DNA of 64,000 bases from Candidatus Bartonella washoeensis Sb944nv (GTDB lineage Bacteria > Pseudomonadota > Alphaproteobacteria > Rhizobiales > Rhizobiaceae). The stretch is taken from assembly GCF_000278135.1 (NCBI RefSeq), contig NZ_JH725023.1, forward strand, positions 380,883 through 444,882, written 5' to 3'. Below are positions 11,543 to 20,184 of this stretch, in pieces; positions within the stretch are counted from its first letter, which is position 1; the number at the start of each line of letters is the position of its first letter. The notes under the pieces were generated by a model that searched no databases, had not been told where the DNA came from, and saw nothing but the letters and a program-made list of their open reading frames with translations. The position numbers were made by a program, and so were the translations under genes.

Positions 11543-12472
11543 TCAAAAAACAGCAGAAATACGAGCGCCTCTTAAAAATGTTACACTATCAAGAATTTTA
11601 CCGCCAGATCTTTGGAGGGAGGTTATTTCTATACGCCCTTGTCCACAATGTATGACCAAAGAATCTGGTTCTATTCTGCCAATTTCAAGAGAAGGACCTG
11701 ATGTTAAATGACTTGCAAGAATTTTTACGCGTTCTTCTCGACCGCTGATATTCATGTTGCACCAGCAACCAGGAGAGGGAGAGAGCGCGCGAATATGCCT
11801 ATGAATAAATTCTGCAGGTTTTGTCCAATCAATGCGTGTTTCCTCTTTTTTGATTTTGGAGGCATAGGTTATATCTTTCCCTGATTGTGGTGTAAGTTTT
11901 AGTTGATCTTTTTCAAGAGCTGATAGGGTTTCTATCATAAGTTCTGCGCCTATATGTGCAAGCCTATTTGAAAGTTCATCCGCTGTGGTGTTATCCGTGA
12001 TGGGGATGGAGCGAGATAAAGCGATAGGCCCCGTATCAAGTCCTTCATCCATTTTCATAATCATCATTCCCGTTTCCCTATCACCAGCCATAATTGCACG
12101 TTGAATAGGTGCAGCACCACGCCAACGTGGTAAAAGTGAAGCATGGGCATTGAAACAACCAAAACGTGGTGTTTCAAGAATGGTTTTTGGCAAGAGTAGT
12201 CCATAGGCAACAACAACAGCAGCATCAACACAAAGTGCTGCAAATTGAGCTTGTTGTTCAGCTGTTTTCAGTGTTTGAGGCGTGAATACAGGAATAGATT
12301 TTGCTTCCGCTGCACTTTGAACAGGTGAGGGGACCAGTTTAAGACCGCGACGTCCTGCTGGACGAGGAGGTTGACTGTAAACAGCCACAATATCATGGCC
12401 AGCAGCCAATAAAGCATGAAAAATGGGAACAGAAAAGCTCGGTGTCCCCATAAAACTTAACCGTAGTACCAT
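11543..12472 (-). CDS. fmt: Methionyl-tRNA formyltransferase Fmt
   Basis: Formylates Met-tRNAfMet using 10-formyl-tetrahydrofolate, supplying the initiator for translation. The 309-residue protein has the N-terminal formyltransferase domain with [20 protein letters not shown] near residues 105-124, the folate-binding and catalytic block, and [12 protein letters not shown] near 138-149. The C-terminal domain binds tRNA. Its ATG overlaps the def stop by one base (TAATG), pointing to translational coupling with the deformylase that later removes the formyl group. Confidence 0.97.
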   Translation of the reverse strand: MVLRLSFMGTPSFSVPIFHALLAAGHDIVAVYSQPPRPAGRRGLKLVPSPVQSAAEAKSIPVFTPQTLKTAEQQAQFAALCVDAAVVVAYGLLLPKTILETPRFGCFNAHASLLPRWRGAAPIQRAIMAGDRETGMMIMKMDEGLDTGPIALSRSIPITDNTTADELSNRLAHIGAELMIETLSALEKDQLKLTPQSGKDITYASKIKKEETRIDWTKPAEFIHRHIRALSPSPGCWCNMNISGREERVKILASHLTSGPSLEIGRIEPDSLVIHCGQGRIEITSLQRSGGKILDSVTFLRGARISAVF

Positions 12473-13008
12473 TACAAAATTGCTTCCTGAGCATTTTTTT
12501 CTTTTGTTCGTGCTCGTTTTTTAAACTTTCGTATTACCATATCACGTTTAATCTTTGAAATGTGATCAATAAAAAGACGACCGTTTAAATGGTCAATTTC
12601 ATGTTGTAGGCAAGTAGCCAAGAGATCATCGGCTTCAATTTCTATATGCTTTCCTTCACGATCGCTATAGCGAACACAGAGACGTTTAGGACGTTCAACT
12701 TCCGCAAAATACTCAGGAATAGAAAGACAACCTTCTTTGTGAACATTGCGTTCATCTGAAAGCCATAAGACTTCTGGGTTGATAATGACAAGCGGATTTT
12801 TAGGAGCATCATTTCTAGAGACATCTATGACCAGCATGCGGAGTGGTAGGCCAACCTGAATAGCGGCAAGGCCAACACCTTGGGCATTATACATGGTCTC
12901 CAACATATCATCAGCGAGCTTTTGAAGAGTTGAATCGACATGCTCAACAGGTCTGGACACTTCCCGTAATATCGGATCAGGTAAAGTAACTAAAGGTTTA
13001 ATTGACAT
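12472..13008 (-). CDS. def: Peptide deformylase Def
   Basis: Metalloenzyme that removes the N-formyl group from nascent proteins. The 178-residue protein holds the three family motifs in order: [10 protein letters not shown] near residue 45, [10 protein letters not shown] near 92 and QHEIDHLNG near 135, supplying the Cys and two His metal ligands and the catalytic Glu. Length and motifs fit class I deformylases. It heads the def-fmt-truA unit and is divergent from rmuC, with 89 bases between them for both promoters. Confidence 0.97.
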   Translation of the reverse strand: MSIKPLVTLPDPILREVSRPVEHVDSTLQKLADDMLETMYNAQGVGLAAIQVGLPLRMLVIDVSRNDAPKNPLVIINPEVLWLSDERNVHKEGCLSIPEYFAEVERPKRLCVRYSDREGKHIEIEADDLLATCLQHEIDHLNGRLFIDHISKIKRDMVIRKFKKRARTKEKNAQEAIL

Positions 13009-13097
13009 GAATACAGATTAATCAATGGTTTGTTATGGGTCAATATTGAATAACGATTCTTGCGCTTTTTTACAATAAGAGCGTTATATTACTTTTC

Positions 13098-14282
13098 ATG
13101 TTTGATTCGTTTTTTTCTTTCATGCCCTTTGATGAGTTTTTTGCTAAACTGATAGCTTTGCTTTTGCTTATATTCATCTGCTTGGCATTGTTTATGTTGA
13201 TACGATCTCATCAAAAAAAGACACTTTTGGAAAGTGAAATTGCGGAACGCGCCCGTGAGGCACAAATGCAAATGGCTACATTGCTAAAAACACAGGCCGA
13301 AATGCAAGGCCGAATGCAGACGATGGCAGAAATTTTTGGTCAAAGACAAGCGGAGTTAAATAAATCTATCAGTGAACAACTCAATGGGATGACAACCAAT
13401 TTGGGCCAAACTCTTCAGGTGCAGACCAAGTCTACTTATGAAAATTTGAATCGTTTACAAGAACGTTTAGCGGTAATTGATGCGGCGCAAAATAATATTC
13501 AGTCACTTACGGGACAGGTTGTTCAGTTGCAGGCTATTCTAAACAATAAGCAAACGCGCGGTACTTTTGGTCAGGGACGTATGGAAGCAATTATTGCAGA
13601 TGCTTTACCATCTAACGCCTATGCTTTCCAAGCGACTCTTTCAAATGGAAAACGACCGGATTGTCTCATTCATATGCCAAATAAAGCTCCTTCTCTTGTT
13701 GTTGATGCTAAATTTCCTTTGGAAGCTTGGAATGCGATGCATAAGGCAGCTTCACCACAACAACGTCAGGAGGCAGAACGTCAGTTTCGTACCGATATGG
13801 ATGTGCATATTCGTGATATTGCACAAAAATATTTAATTCCTGGAGAAACACATGACACCGCTTTTCTCTTTGTGCCATCGGAATCGGTTTTTGCAACAAT
13901 CTATGAAGATTTTGAACCATTGGTACAAAAAGCTAATCGGGCGCATGTGATTATTGTATCACCATCTTTACTAATGTTATCTATTCAGGTTGTACAAACT
14001 ATTATGAAAGATGCACGGATGCGTGAGCAAGCACATTTGATCCAGTCAGAAGTAGCAAAATTAATGGAAGATTTTGAACGAATGGATATACGTGTTCGCG
14101 CTTTACAGAAGCATTTTTACAAAGCGGGTGAAGATATTGAAGGGATTTTAACATCATCTTCTAAAATTATGAAAAGGGCTAATCGTATTGAAGCTTTTGA
14201 ATTAAAAGAGGATAATTCTGAATCAGCGTCAATCACAACCTCTGTTCAGCCGCAAACATTGCGTTTAATTGATGAAGAGTAA
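13098..14282 (+). CDS. rmuC: DNA recombination protein RmuC
   Basis: A 394-residue protein with an N-terminal membrane segment (about residues 12-34), a predicted coiled coil from about 40 to 150 rich in Gln, Glu and Ala, and the RmuC domain with VVDAKFPLEAWNAM near 201 and HDTAFLFVPSESVFA near 251. E. coli RmuC limits recombination at short inverted repeats; the domain is related to restriction-endonuclease folds. The N-terminal anchor suggests a membrane-tethered protein, as in the family. It is divergent from def. Confidence 0.92.
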   Translation: MFDSFFSFMPFDEFFAKLIALLLLIFICLALFMLIRSHQKKTLLESEIAERAREAQMQMATLLKTQAEMQGRMQTMAEIFGQRQAELNKSISEQLNGMTTNLGQTLQVQTKSTYENLNRLQERLAVIDAAQNNIQSLTGQVVQLQAILNNKQTRGTFGQGRMEAIIADALPSNAYAFQATLSNGKRPDCLIHMPNKAPSLVVDAKFPLEAWNAMHKAASPQQRQEAERQFRTDMDVHIRDIAQKYLIPGETHDTAFLFVPSESVFATIYEDFEPLVQKANRAHVIIVSPSLLMLSIQVVQTIMKDARMREQAHLIQSEVAKLMEDFERMDIRVRALQKHFYKAGEDIEGILTSSSKIMKRANRIEAFELKEDNSESASITTSVQPQTLRLIDEE

Positions 14283-14394
14283 GATAACACACTTAATACA
14301 TAGAGAGCGTGATCATATTCTTCATTGATTGGTAAGAATTTTTTAGTACTTTTACGTTTCATTTTATCTTCTAGATCAAAGAGGAAGAGAAAAT

Positions 14395-14982
14395 ATGCAA
14401 CACCTTTTGTTTTTAGGAGCATTGGTGTTTCTGCTAGGGGGGTGTGCAACAAGTCCTCCTACATATACAAACAATGCTTGTGCTATTTTAGCGCAAAAAA
14501 ATGGTTTTTTTGATAATTGGGGAAAAGCTTCTAAGAATGCGGAAATGCGCCATGGGATCCCCATGTCTATTATTCTTGCAACCATTAACATGGAGTCAAG
14601 TTTTCGTCATAATGCACGTCCTCCACGCAAAAAGCTTCTTGGTTTTATTCCATGGAAACGTCGTTCGACAGCGTATGGTTATTCTCAAGCGCTAGACAGT
14701 ACATGGGAAATGTATCTTCGCTCCACAGGAAGGTCTTTTGCATGGCGTACTAATTTTGCAGATGCCGCTGATTTTGTTGCTTGGTATCATCGTAAAAGCG
14801 TTCAGCGTAATGGTGTGAGATTTGATGATGCCTATAGTCTTTATTTAAATTATCATATGGGGCATGGTGCTTATGCACGAAGTAAAGGTTATGTAACGGC
14901 AGCACTTGCACAGGCAGCAAAGCGTATGGCAAGAATATCTAGAAACTATGAACAGCAATTAAGAGTATGTGGGTGGCGTTAA
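14395..14982 (+). CDS. Lipoprotein with lysozyme-like (SLT-type) domain
   Basis: A 195-residue predicted lipoprotein. The signal peptide ends in the lipobox LGGC, with the lipidated Cys at residue 17, and a good ribosome-binding site (GAGGAAGAG) precedes the ATG. The mature part resembles the lysozyme-like superfamily of transglycosylases: ILATINMESSFRHNARPP near residue 60 carries the candidate catalytic Glu, followed by AYGYSQALDSTWEMY and a C-terminal YLNYHMGHGAYA block. It probably acts on peptidoglycan in the periplasm. I see no LysM or other wall-binding domain. Confidence 0.82.
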   Translation: MQHLLFLGALVFLLGGCATSPPTYTNNACAILAQKNGFFDNWGKASKNAEMRHGIPMSIILATINMESSFRHNARPPRKKLLGFIPWKRRSTAYGYSQALDSTWEMYLRSTGRSFAWRTNFADAADFVAWYHRKSVQRNGVRFDDAYSLYLNYHMGHGAYARSKGYVTAALAQAAKRMARISRNYEQQLRVCGWR

Positions 14983-16117
14983 AGGGGATTGTGAAAATAT
15001 TTAAATCAAAAATTAGATTGGTTGTGAGATTAATTCGAGTGCAGAAATTTTCCTGATTTGAATGGAAAGGTATGATTTTTCTGGTTGCGCAAATTAAGTT
15101 AAGTCTAGGAAATAGGAAGCTTTTGCAATGGCATTTGAGAGCATTATGATAAGAACGTTTTCATGAAAAACTTTGTTTGAAAGAAAATATGTTCTCAAGG
15201 GATAAGACAACATAAAAGCCTAACAAAAAGGTACCTCCAATAAAATTGATCAGCAAAGATTTTTCCTTTTTTAAGGGGAAGAAAGAGCGAATCTTGCTGT
15301 TGAAAAGATTGATGACATGTCACAAAAAAGTTTGAGGTTAAGTGCAACGGTATTTCTTGATTGAAAAGAGCTATAATTCTTAAAACAGGAATTGTTTTTT
15401 GTGAGTCAATCTAGATTCTGTACCCTTTTAAAATTTCAGGTAAAAGGTAGGGTGCTGGGAACGTTGCATTAATAGAAACATCTCTCAATCTATCCACGCC
15501 CATTTCAAAACGGCGCTCGTTAAAGAGTATAGCGCAAAAACCGTTTTGCACTAGCATCTTTGCACTTATGAAGGTGCAAAACGGCATCATCATACTATTC
15601 AATGTTGTGATTTCTTTTGCATTGAGACGGTTCATAAGAGGCATTTTTATGCCTTTCTTAAACGTTTTTCATTCATATACTAACTTTGCTTGTGATATGC
15701 AAGGGAATGGCTGTGATTGATTCAATATAAAACGGTTTGAAATAAGAAAATCTTATTGTATTCGAGGGGGCTAATTCAATCTAAATAATAAATTATTTTT
15801 ACAAATCAATATCTTGTTCTAATAGCATGATGTAAAGAACAGCAATGTTACTAAACAAAAGTGTAACATCAACTAGACGGATTAGCAAAAGATTTACTGT
15901 TTATTGAAGGTAAATTGCTGTGATACGCATGAGGATTTATAACCATTCCCGTTGTTTTGTTGAAAGCGTTTACAGTGTTTAAAAACCCAAGCTCAATGAC
16001 ATGAGTTGTCCCTTTGTCCTCAGGTAAGTTATCTATCATCCCTAAACCTTATAAATCCTAGTGTCAGAAAGGGATCTCACATACAGTTTTGCAAGATTTT
16101 TCCAAGAACTGTAGGTT
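14983..16117. other. Eroded gap with no intact gene
   Basis: Over 1.1 kb without a credible gene. On the minus strand at about 15161-15313 a short open frame reads like the end of a membrane protein (contains LLINFIGGTFLLGFYVV), with no start region. At 15411-15644 (minus) there is a 77-codon frame of unknown nature. An 11-bp inverted repeat lies at 15541-15584. The gap runs directly into the transposase remnant, so it is probably a former gene region broken down by mutation. Confidence 0.5.
15541..15584. repeat. 11-bp perfect inverted repeat, 22-base spacer
   Basis: CCGTTTTGCAC at 15541-15551 is matched by GTGCAAAACGG at 15574-15584. No T-run follows on either side, so it is not an ordinary terminator. 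It might be the trace of a small element or an operator. It lies inside the decayed region before the transposase remnant. Confidence 0.5.
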
Positions 16118-16575
16118 ATGATGCAGAAGCCTATGAGGATTGATACCACCTTTGCTCAGGTTCATTCTTGTGCTGGAAGCTATAGATAAGGTTAGCATAA
16201 GGGGTGGAGACATTGGAAAGAAACACAAGCAAGATTTACCACGAAGAGTCATGCTGTGGTGGATGCTTCAGGGGCGATCTTTACGTTTTATTCTACTCTA
16301 AGGAACCGAAGTGATATGACAGAAGCCTCTCCGCTTGTCGTAGAGAATGAAAATATACACAGTGTGTTGATAAAGGTTATGTCTCAATACATGAAGAAGA
16401 GATGAGAAAGTAAAGTTGCATCTCTGTCCTTCTTTTCTGCTCAAACAAGAAAATACAGCAAAACAGTGATAAAAACCTTAAAAAAACACTACACTATTGA
16501 AGGTTTATTCAATAGAATCAATCATTTCAGATATATCTTCTGGCGATTAGATAAAAAAGCTTTTTATTTTATGAG
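16118..16575 (+). pseudogene. Remnant of an IS5-family DDE transposase
   Basis: Broken reading frames on the plus strand keep the order of an IS5-type transposase. From 16118: RIDTTFAQVHSCAGSYR (first catalytic Asp), two stops, then ETQARFTTKSHAVVDASGA and NRSDMTEASPLVVENENIH. After a frameshift near 16370 comes DKGYVSIHEEE (second Asp), and from about 16445 TRKYSKTV...HYTIEGLFNRINHFRY (catalytic Glu region) before further stops. This matches the family pattern IDST...TTKIHA...DKGYD...IEGLFNRIKHFRR. The N-terminal third is missing or unrecognisable and I see no terminal inverted repeats. It cannot encode an active enzyme. Confidence 0.85.
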
Positions 16576-16630
16576 ATCGCTAGCCTATCCTTTAATCATC
16601 CTATAGCTTAAGAGAATGAGGTGCACAAAC

Positions 16631-16882
16631 TTAGTGCAAAGTTACAATTTCTAGTTCATGCTCATTAGCTCCTGCAAGAGCAATAGAGCGTTCATCGGAT
16701 AAAATGATCGGATAACCTGTTTCACCAAAAAGAGCCCATATTGTAATACCTGGGGTCATTGGTGGAAGATCTGGAAAGTTTTTCGCCAGATCATCTGTAC
16801 AAACCTTTTTTAAATAAGCAATTTGCCCCTTATCAGAATGGGTTATATCTTGCAATGACAAGTGTTGTTTATGCTCTCCCAT
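16631..16882 (-). CDS. DUF1150-family small protein
   Basis: An 83-residue protein matching the DUF1150 family of Rhizobiales in length and phrases (YLKKV near the N-terminus, then GITIWALFGETGYPIILSD in the middle and IALAGANEHELEIVTLH at the end). Function unknown. It starts 26 bases after the hsp20 stop on the same strand, and a DUF1150 gene next to a small heat-shock gene is a recurring rhizobial arrangement. It is therefore probably cotranscribed with hsp20 and induced by heat. The transposase remnant ends just beyond its stop codon. Confidence 0.85.
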   Translation of the reverse strand: MGEHKQHLSLQDITHSDKGQIAYLKKVCTDDLAKNFPDLPPMTPGITIWALFGETGYPIILSDERSIALAGANEHELEIVTLH

Positions 16883-16908
16883 TTCATTATTCCTTTACAC
16901 CTTAACTC

Positions 16909-17340
16909 TTATGACTCACCACTACCGACTTTAATTGGAATTTGCTTCGTTTGTTTTTTTAACTTTGGCTGATGTAAGTTAATTGATAAAAGACCATTTT
17001 TCAACTCGGCATTTGTGACGTGCATTCCTTCTGCAAGAATAAAGGTACGTTGGAATTGCCGCGCAGCTATACCACGATATAAATACTGATGATTTTGACT
17101 GTTTGTTTGCTTACCATGAATGATCAGTTGATTGCCATCGAGCAAGATATTAAGATTGTTGACTTTAAATCCAGCAACAGCCAAAGTGATGCGCATATAG
17201 TTTGCGTCATCGTTTTTGTGCAAACGCTCTATGTTATAGGCTGGGTAGCTTTCATCAGTCTTACTAATACGTTGCAATATTTTCTCCACCGCTTCAAATC
17301 CTAAAAGAAGGGGATTGGAGAAAGGCGTCACATCTGTCAT
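16909..17340 (-). CDS. Small heat-shock protein, Hsp20/alpha-crystallin family
   Basis: ATP-independent holdase that keeps unfolded proteins soluble for DnaK or ClpB. The chosen start (MTDVTPFSNPLLLGFEAVE) gives 143 residues and has GAGGA ten bases upstream; the longer frame from 17415 would run through the likely promoter and leader. The alpha-crystallin domain covers about residues 35-130 (YPAYNIERL, ITLAVAGF, GLLSINL), and the C-terminal IPI is the I-x-I motif used in oligomer assembly. It is similar in size to E. coli IbpA. A sigma-32-like promoter and a hairpin over the Shine-Dalgarno sequence precede it; DUF1150 follows. Confidence 0.92.
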   Translation of the reverse strand: MTDVTPFSNPLLLGFEAVEKILQRISKTDESYPAYNIERLHKNDDANYMRITLAVAGFKVNNLNILLDGNQLIIHGKQTNSQNHQYLYRGIAARQFQRTFILAEGMHVTNAELKNGLLSINLHQPKLKKQTKQIPIKVGSGES

Positions 17341-17349
17341 TGTGAGTGT

Positions 17350-17363
17350 CCTCTTCGAAGCGG
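17350..17363 (-). promoter_or_regulatory. Hairpin covering the hsp20 Shine-Dalgarno (candidate RNA thermometer)
   Basis: On the minus strand the leader reads CCGCTTCGAAGAGG and can fold on itself, hiding the GAGGA ribosome-binding site in a weak stem with one mismatch. Rhizobial small heat-shock genes often carry such ROSE-type thermometers in leaders of this size. The pairing was judged by eye. Confidence 0.4.
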
Positions 17364-17405
17364 TTACTTGACCAAACTCTAAAAAAGCGTTTGTTACATC
17401 CCTCT

Positions 17406-17435
17406 CATATGGCAAGTGTAAGTGGTAACTTCAAG
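17406..17435 (-). promoter_or_regulatory. Candidate sigma-32 promoter of hsp20-DUF1150
   Basis: Minus strand: CTTGAAG (17435-17429), 15 bases, then GCCATATG (17413-17406). This is close to the sigma-32 pattern CTTGAAA-N13-15-CCCCATNT. It places transcription start about 60 bases before the chosen hsp20 ATG, which supports the shorter start. Confidence 0.6.
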
Positions 17436-17455
17436 AGGAAAGATGAGAGAGTTCA

Positions 17456-18196
17456 ATGACTCATAAAACAATAAATTTGTCACAGGCAAAAAGGGTTACT
17501 AAAATATTGTATAGAGAAGACGAAATTGCGGAAATATTTCGCCGTTTTTCTGTTCAACGCCCGATTCCGAAAAGTGATCTTATCTATACCAATGTTTTTA
17601 CTCTTTTAATTGCGGTTGTTCTTTCAGCTCAAGCGACAGATACGAGTGTTAATAAAGCGACAAAAGCATTATTTCGCCTTGCTGATCAACCGGAAAAAAT
17701 GGTTGCATTAGGAGAAGAAGAGATTGCACGTCATATTCGTACAATTGGACTTTGGCGTGCCAAAGCGCGCAATGTGTATGCGCTTTGCAGTTTTTTAATT
17801 GACAAATATGGCGGTCAAGTGCCTGATAAACGTGAGGACCTTATGGCACTTCCTGGGGTAGGGCGAAAAACTGCAAATGTTGTTTTGAATGTTGCTTTTG
17901 GGCAGCCTACTATAGCTGTGGACACACATATTTTCCGCCTTGGAAACCGTCTTGGTTTAGCGCCCGGCAAAACACCAGAAATTGTAGAGAAAAATTTTCT
18001 AAAGATTATACCGGCTCATTATCTTCGTTATGCGCATCATTGGCTTGTTTTACATGGGCGTTATATTTGCCAAGCGCGTAAAGCACAATGTACGCAATGT
18101 ATTATTGCTGATCTCTGTAAAGCAGCAATTAAAACAACTTCAATTCCAGCACCTTTGGTTGAAGTTCAAGGTAATGGAACTCCAATTTTTTTTTGA
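17456..18196 (+). CDS. nth: Endonuclease III (Nth) DNA glycosylase
   Basis: Bifunctional base-excision repair glycosylase and AP lyase for oxidised pyrimidines. The 246-residue protein has the helix-hairpin-helix LPGVGRKTANVVLNVAFG (catalytic Lys at about 144), VDTHIFRLGNRLG with the catalytic Asp near 162, and the C-terminal iron-sulphur cluster signature C-x6-C-x2-C-x5-C (CQARKAQCTQCIIADLC, about residues 211-227). The N-terminus is about 20-30 residues longer than E. coli Nth, as often in alphaproteobacteria. It is divergent from hsp20, with about 20 bases separating the ATG from that promoter. Confidence 0.96.
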   Translation: MTHKTINLSQAKRVTKILYREDEIAEIFRRFSVQRPIPKSDLIYTNVFTLLIAVVLSAQATDTSVNKATKALFRLADQPEKMVALGEEEIARHIRTIGLWRAKARNVYALCSFLIDKYGGQVPDKREDLMALPGVGRKTANVVLNVAFGQPTIAVDTHIFRLGNRLGLAPGKTPEIVEKNFLKIIPAHYLRYAHHWLVLHGRYICQARKAQCTQCIIADLCKAAIKTTSIPAPLVEVQGNGTPIFF

Positions 18197-18222
18197 TACG
18201 GACTTGCTATTTTGTGTATAGT
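18193..18222 (+). promoter_or_regulatory. Candidate sigma-70 promoter of rpmI-rplT
   Basis: TTGATA (18193-18198), an 18-base spacer and TATAGT (18217-18222) give a near-consensus housekeeping promoter. It overlaps the end of nth and implies a leader of about 100 bases before rpmI. Confidence 0.6.
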
Positions 18223-18243
18223 GGCTTATGAAAACACTATTAG

Positions 18244-18303
18244 AGCCGCCCGGCAGGGCATGCCGTGGCTGCTAGTATGCTTTTTCAAGCTTTGGTCAGC
18301 TTG
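18244..18303 (+). promoter_or_regulatory. Structured leader of the rpmI-rplT operon
   Basis: Two hairpins lie between the promoter and rpmI. The first (18244-18270) pairs AGCC/GGCT and CGGCA/TGCCG around a GGGCA loop; the second pairs CAAGCT (18286-18291) with AGCTTG (18298-18303). In many bacteria L20 represses its own operon by binding a leader RNA, so this could be such a site. That role is inferred from position only. Confidence 0.4.
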
Positions 18304-18331
18304 ATTGAATTATGAGATATGGAGTAGCAAA

Positions 18332-18535
18332 ATGCCCAAGATGAAGACCAAGTCATCCGCTAAAAAGCGGTTTAAAATCACTGCGTCAGGCAAAGTTAAA
18401 GTAGCAGCTGCAGGCAAACGCCATGGCATGATTAAGCGTTCGAATAAATTTATTCGTGACGCGCGTGGAACGATGGTTTTGTGCGAACAAGATTCTCAAA
18501 AAGTTATTCAGTATTATTTGCCGAATGGTTTATAA
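18332..18535 (+). CDS. rpmI: 50S ribosomal protein L35
   Basis: A 67-residue basic protein of the large subunit starting [20 protein letters not shown], the L35 signature. GGAG at 18321-18324 sets the start at 18332; the nine codons upstream are not part of the protein. rplT follows 33 bases later, the near-universal L35-L20 pair. infC, which often heads this operon elsewhere, is absent here; nth is the upstream gene. Confidence 0.97.
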   Translation: MPKMKTKSSAKKRFKITASGKVKVAAAGKRHGMIKRSNKFIRDARGTMVLCEQDSQKVIQYYLPNGL

Positions 18536-18568
18536 ACCTTGCGCTTTTGATTTTTAGGAGAATATTAA

Positions 18569-18970
18569 ATGGCACGTGTAAAAAGAGGTGTGACAGCACA
18601 CGCTAAACACAAAAAGGTTCTTAAACAGGCTGAAGGTTTTTACGGTCGTCGTAAAAATACCATTCGTGCGGCTAAAGCAGCGGTTGATCGCTCAAAACAG
18701 TACGCGTATCGTGATCGTAAAAATAGAAAGCGGGCTTTCCGTGCTTTGTGGATTCAGAGAATAAATGCTGCTGTTCGTGCAGAAGGCCTAACTTATGGGC
18801 GTTTTATTGATGGCTTATCAAAAGCGGGTATTGAGGTTGATCGTAAGGTTCTTTCAGACATAGCAGTCCACGAGTCAGTGGCGTTCTCTGCTTTAGTGGC
18901 TTCCGCAAAGAAGGCTTTGGAATATTTGAAAGATACAACGCCGAATGCTTTTGAAGGCGCTGTCAAATAA
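18569..18970 (+). CDS. rplT: 50S ribosomal protein L20
   Basis: A 133-residue RNA-binding protein needed early in 50S assembly. It begins [30 protein letters not shown] and contains [25 protein letters not shown], both invariant blocks. AGGAG (ttaggagaat) precedes the ATG. It is cotranscribed with rpmI, and L20 may repress the operon through the leader RNA. A terminator follows at 19010-19044. Confidence 0.97.
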   Translation: MARVKRGVTAHAKHKKVLKQAEGFYGRRKNTIRAAKAAVDRSKQYAYRDRKNRKRAFRALWIQRINAAVRAEGLTYGRFIDGLSKAGIEVDRKVLSDIAVHESVAFSALVASAKKALEYLKDTTPNAFEGAVK

Positions 18971-19009
18971 GCCAGTCGTGTTTTCTTAAAACATTCATTT
19001 ATTCAGGAT

Positions 19010-19044
19010 CCCGTACTGGTTATTTGCTGGTGCGGGTTTTTTTT
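19010..19044 (+). terminator. Rho-independent terminator (or attenuator) before pheS
   Basis: CCCGTACTGG (19010-19019) pairs with CTGGTGCGGG (19027-19036), with G-U pairs, followed by eight Ts (19037-19044). It lies between rplT and pheS. It ends rpmI-rplT transcripts and could act as a pheS attenuator, although no Phe-rich leader peptide is visible. Confidence 0.8.
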
Positions 19045-19067
19045 ATTCGGAAAAATAGGCAAAAGGT

Positions 19068-20153
19068 ATGAGCGATATTGAGCATCTGGAACACGAAATT
19101 TGTTTAGCTCTAGAAGCAGCTAATGATGAACAGGCACTTGAAACAGTGCGTATTGCGGCGTTAGGTAAAAAAGGCAGCATTTCTGAAAAATTAAAAACAT
19201 TAGGAAAAATGAGTGCCGAAGAACGCTATAAAGTTGGACCAGCTCTTAATGGATTAAAAAATCGCGTTTTAGAATTATGGGCACAAAAGCGTGATCTTCT
19301 GAGGCGTCAAGCAATGGATGCACGTCTTTCTAGTGAAACGGTTGATGTCACCTTACCTATTCGTTCTTCACCTATGGAACGCGGACGTATTCATCCTATC
19401 TCACAAGTGATTGAGGAAATTATAGCCATTTATACGAATATGGGTTTTTCACTTGCAGAAGGACCAGATATTGAAACAGATTATTATAATTTTACTGCAT
19501 TGAATTTTCCTGAAGGTCATCCGGCGCGCGAAATGCATGATACTTTCTTTTTTGATTTTGATAAAACGGGAGAGCGGAAATTATTACGCACCCATACATC
19601 GCCTGTACAAATCCGTACGATGGAAAAACAAAAAGCACCAATACGCATCATTATTCCTGGAAAAACTTATCGTATGGATTCGGATGCTACTCATTCACCA
19701 ATGTTTCATCAGATAGAAGGTCTTGTGATTGATAAAACCTCTACCATTGCACATATGATGTGGCTCCATGAGACTTTTTGTAAAGCTTTTTTTGAAGTTC
19801 CTTCTGTAAAGATGCGTTTTCGTCCATCCTATTTTCCTTTTACCGAGCCATCTATGGAAGTAGATATTCAATGTGACCGTTCTGGTTCAGAAGTAAAATT
19901 CGGTGAAGGAGACGATTGGCTGGAAATCTTAGGATGCGGAATGGTGCATCCTCAGGTATTAAAAAATGTTGGTTTAGATCCCGATGAGTATCAAGGATTT
20001 GCGTGGGGAATGGGCATTGATCGCGTTGCTATGTTGAAATACGGTATGCCTGATTTGCGGGCTTTTTTTGATGCTGATCTACGTTGGTTAGAGCATTATG
20101 GCTTTCGTTGCTTTGATATGCCTGCTTTTTTTCCTGGTTTAAGAAATGTGTGA
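19068..20153 (+). CDS. pheS: Phenylalanine-tRNA ligase alpha subunit
   Basis: Catalytic subunit of the alpha2-beta2 phenylalanyl-tRNA synthetase, a class II enzyme. The 361-residue protein has the N-terminal coiled coil (about residues 1-85), then class II motif 1 ([19 protein letters not shown], near 105), motif 2 ([10 protein letters not shown] and [21 protein letters not shown], about 180-220) and motif 3 ([17 protein letters not shown], near 310). It starts 24 bases after the terminator T-run and is followed by pheT after 31 bases on the same strand. Confidence 0.98.
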   Translation: MSDIEHLEHEICLALEAANDEQALETVRIAALGKKGSISEKLKTLGKMSAEERYKVGPALNGLKNRVLELWAQKRDLLRRQAMDARLSSETVDVTLPIRSSPMERGRIHPISQVIEEIIAIYTNMGFSLAEGPDIETDYYNFTALNFPEGHPAREMHDTFFFDFDKTGERKLLRTHTSPVQIRTMEKQKAPIRIIIPGKTYRMDSDATHSPMFHQIEGLVIDKTSTIAHMMWLHETFCKAFFEVPSVKMRFRPSYFPFTEPSMEVDIQCDRSGSEVKFGEGDDWLEILGCGMVHPQVLKNVGLDPDEYQGFAWGMGIDRVAMLKYGMPDLRAFFDADLRWLEHYGFRCFDMPAFFPGLRNV

Positions 20154-20184
20154 TCTTGTCATAGCTTTCATGTGAGGTTTTAAA

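Noticed and set aside
15411-15644. 77-codon minus-strand frame
   Set aside because: No ribosome-binding site or family resemblance; contains the 11-bp inverted repeat and lies in a decayed region.
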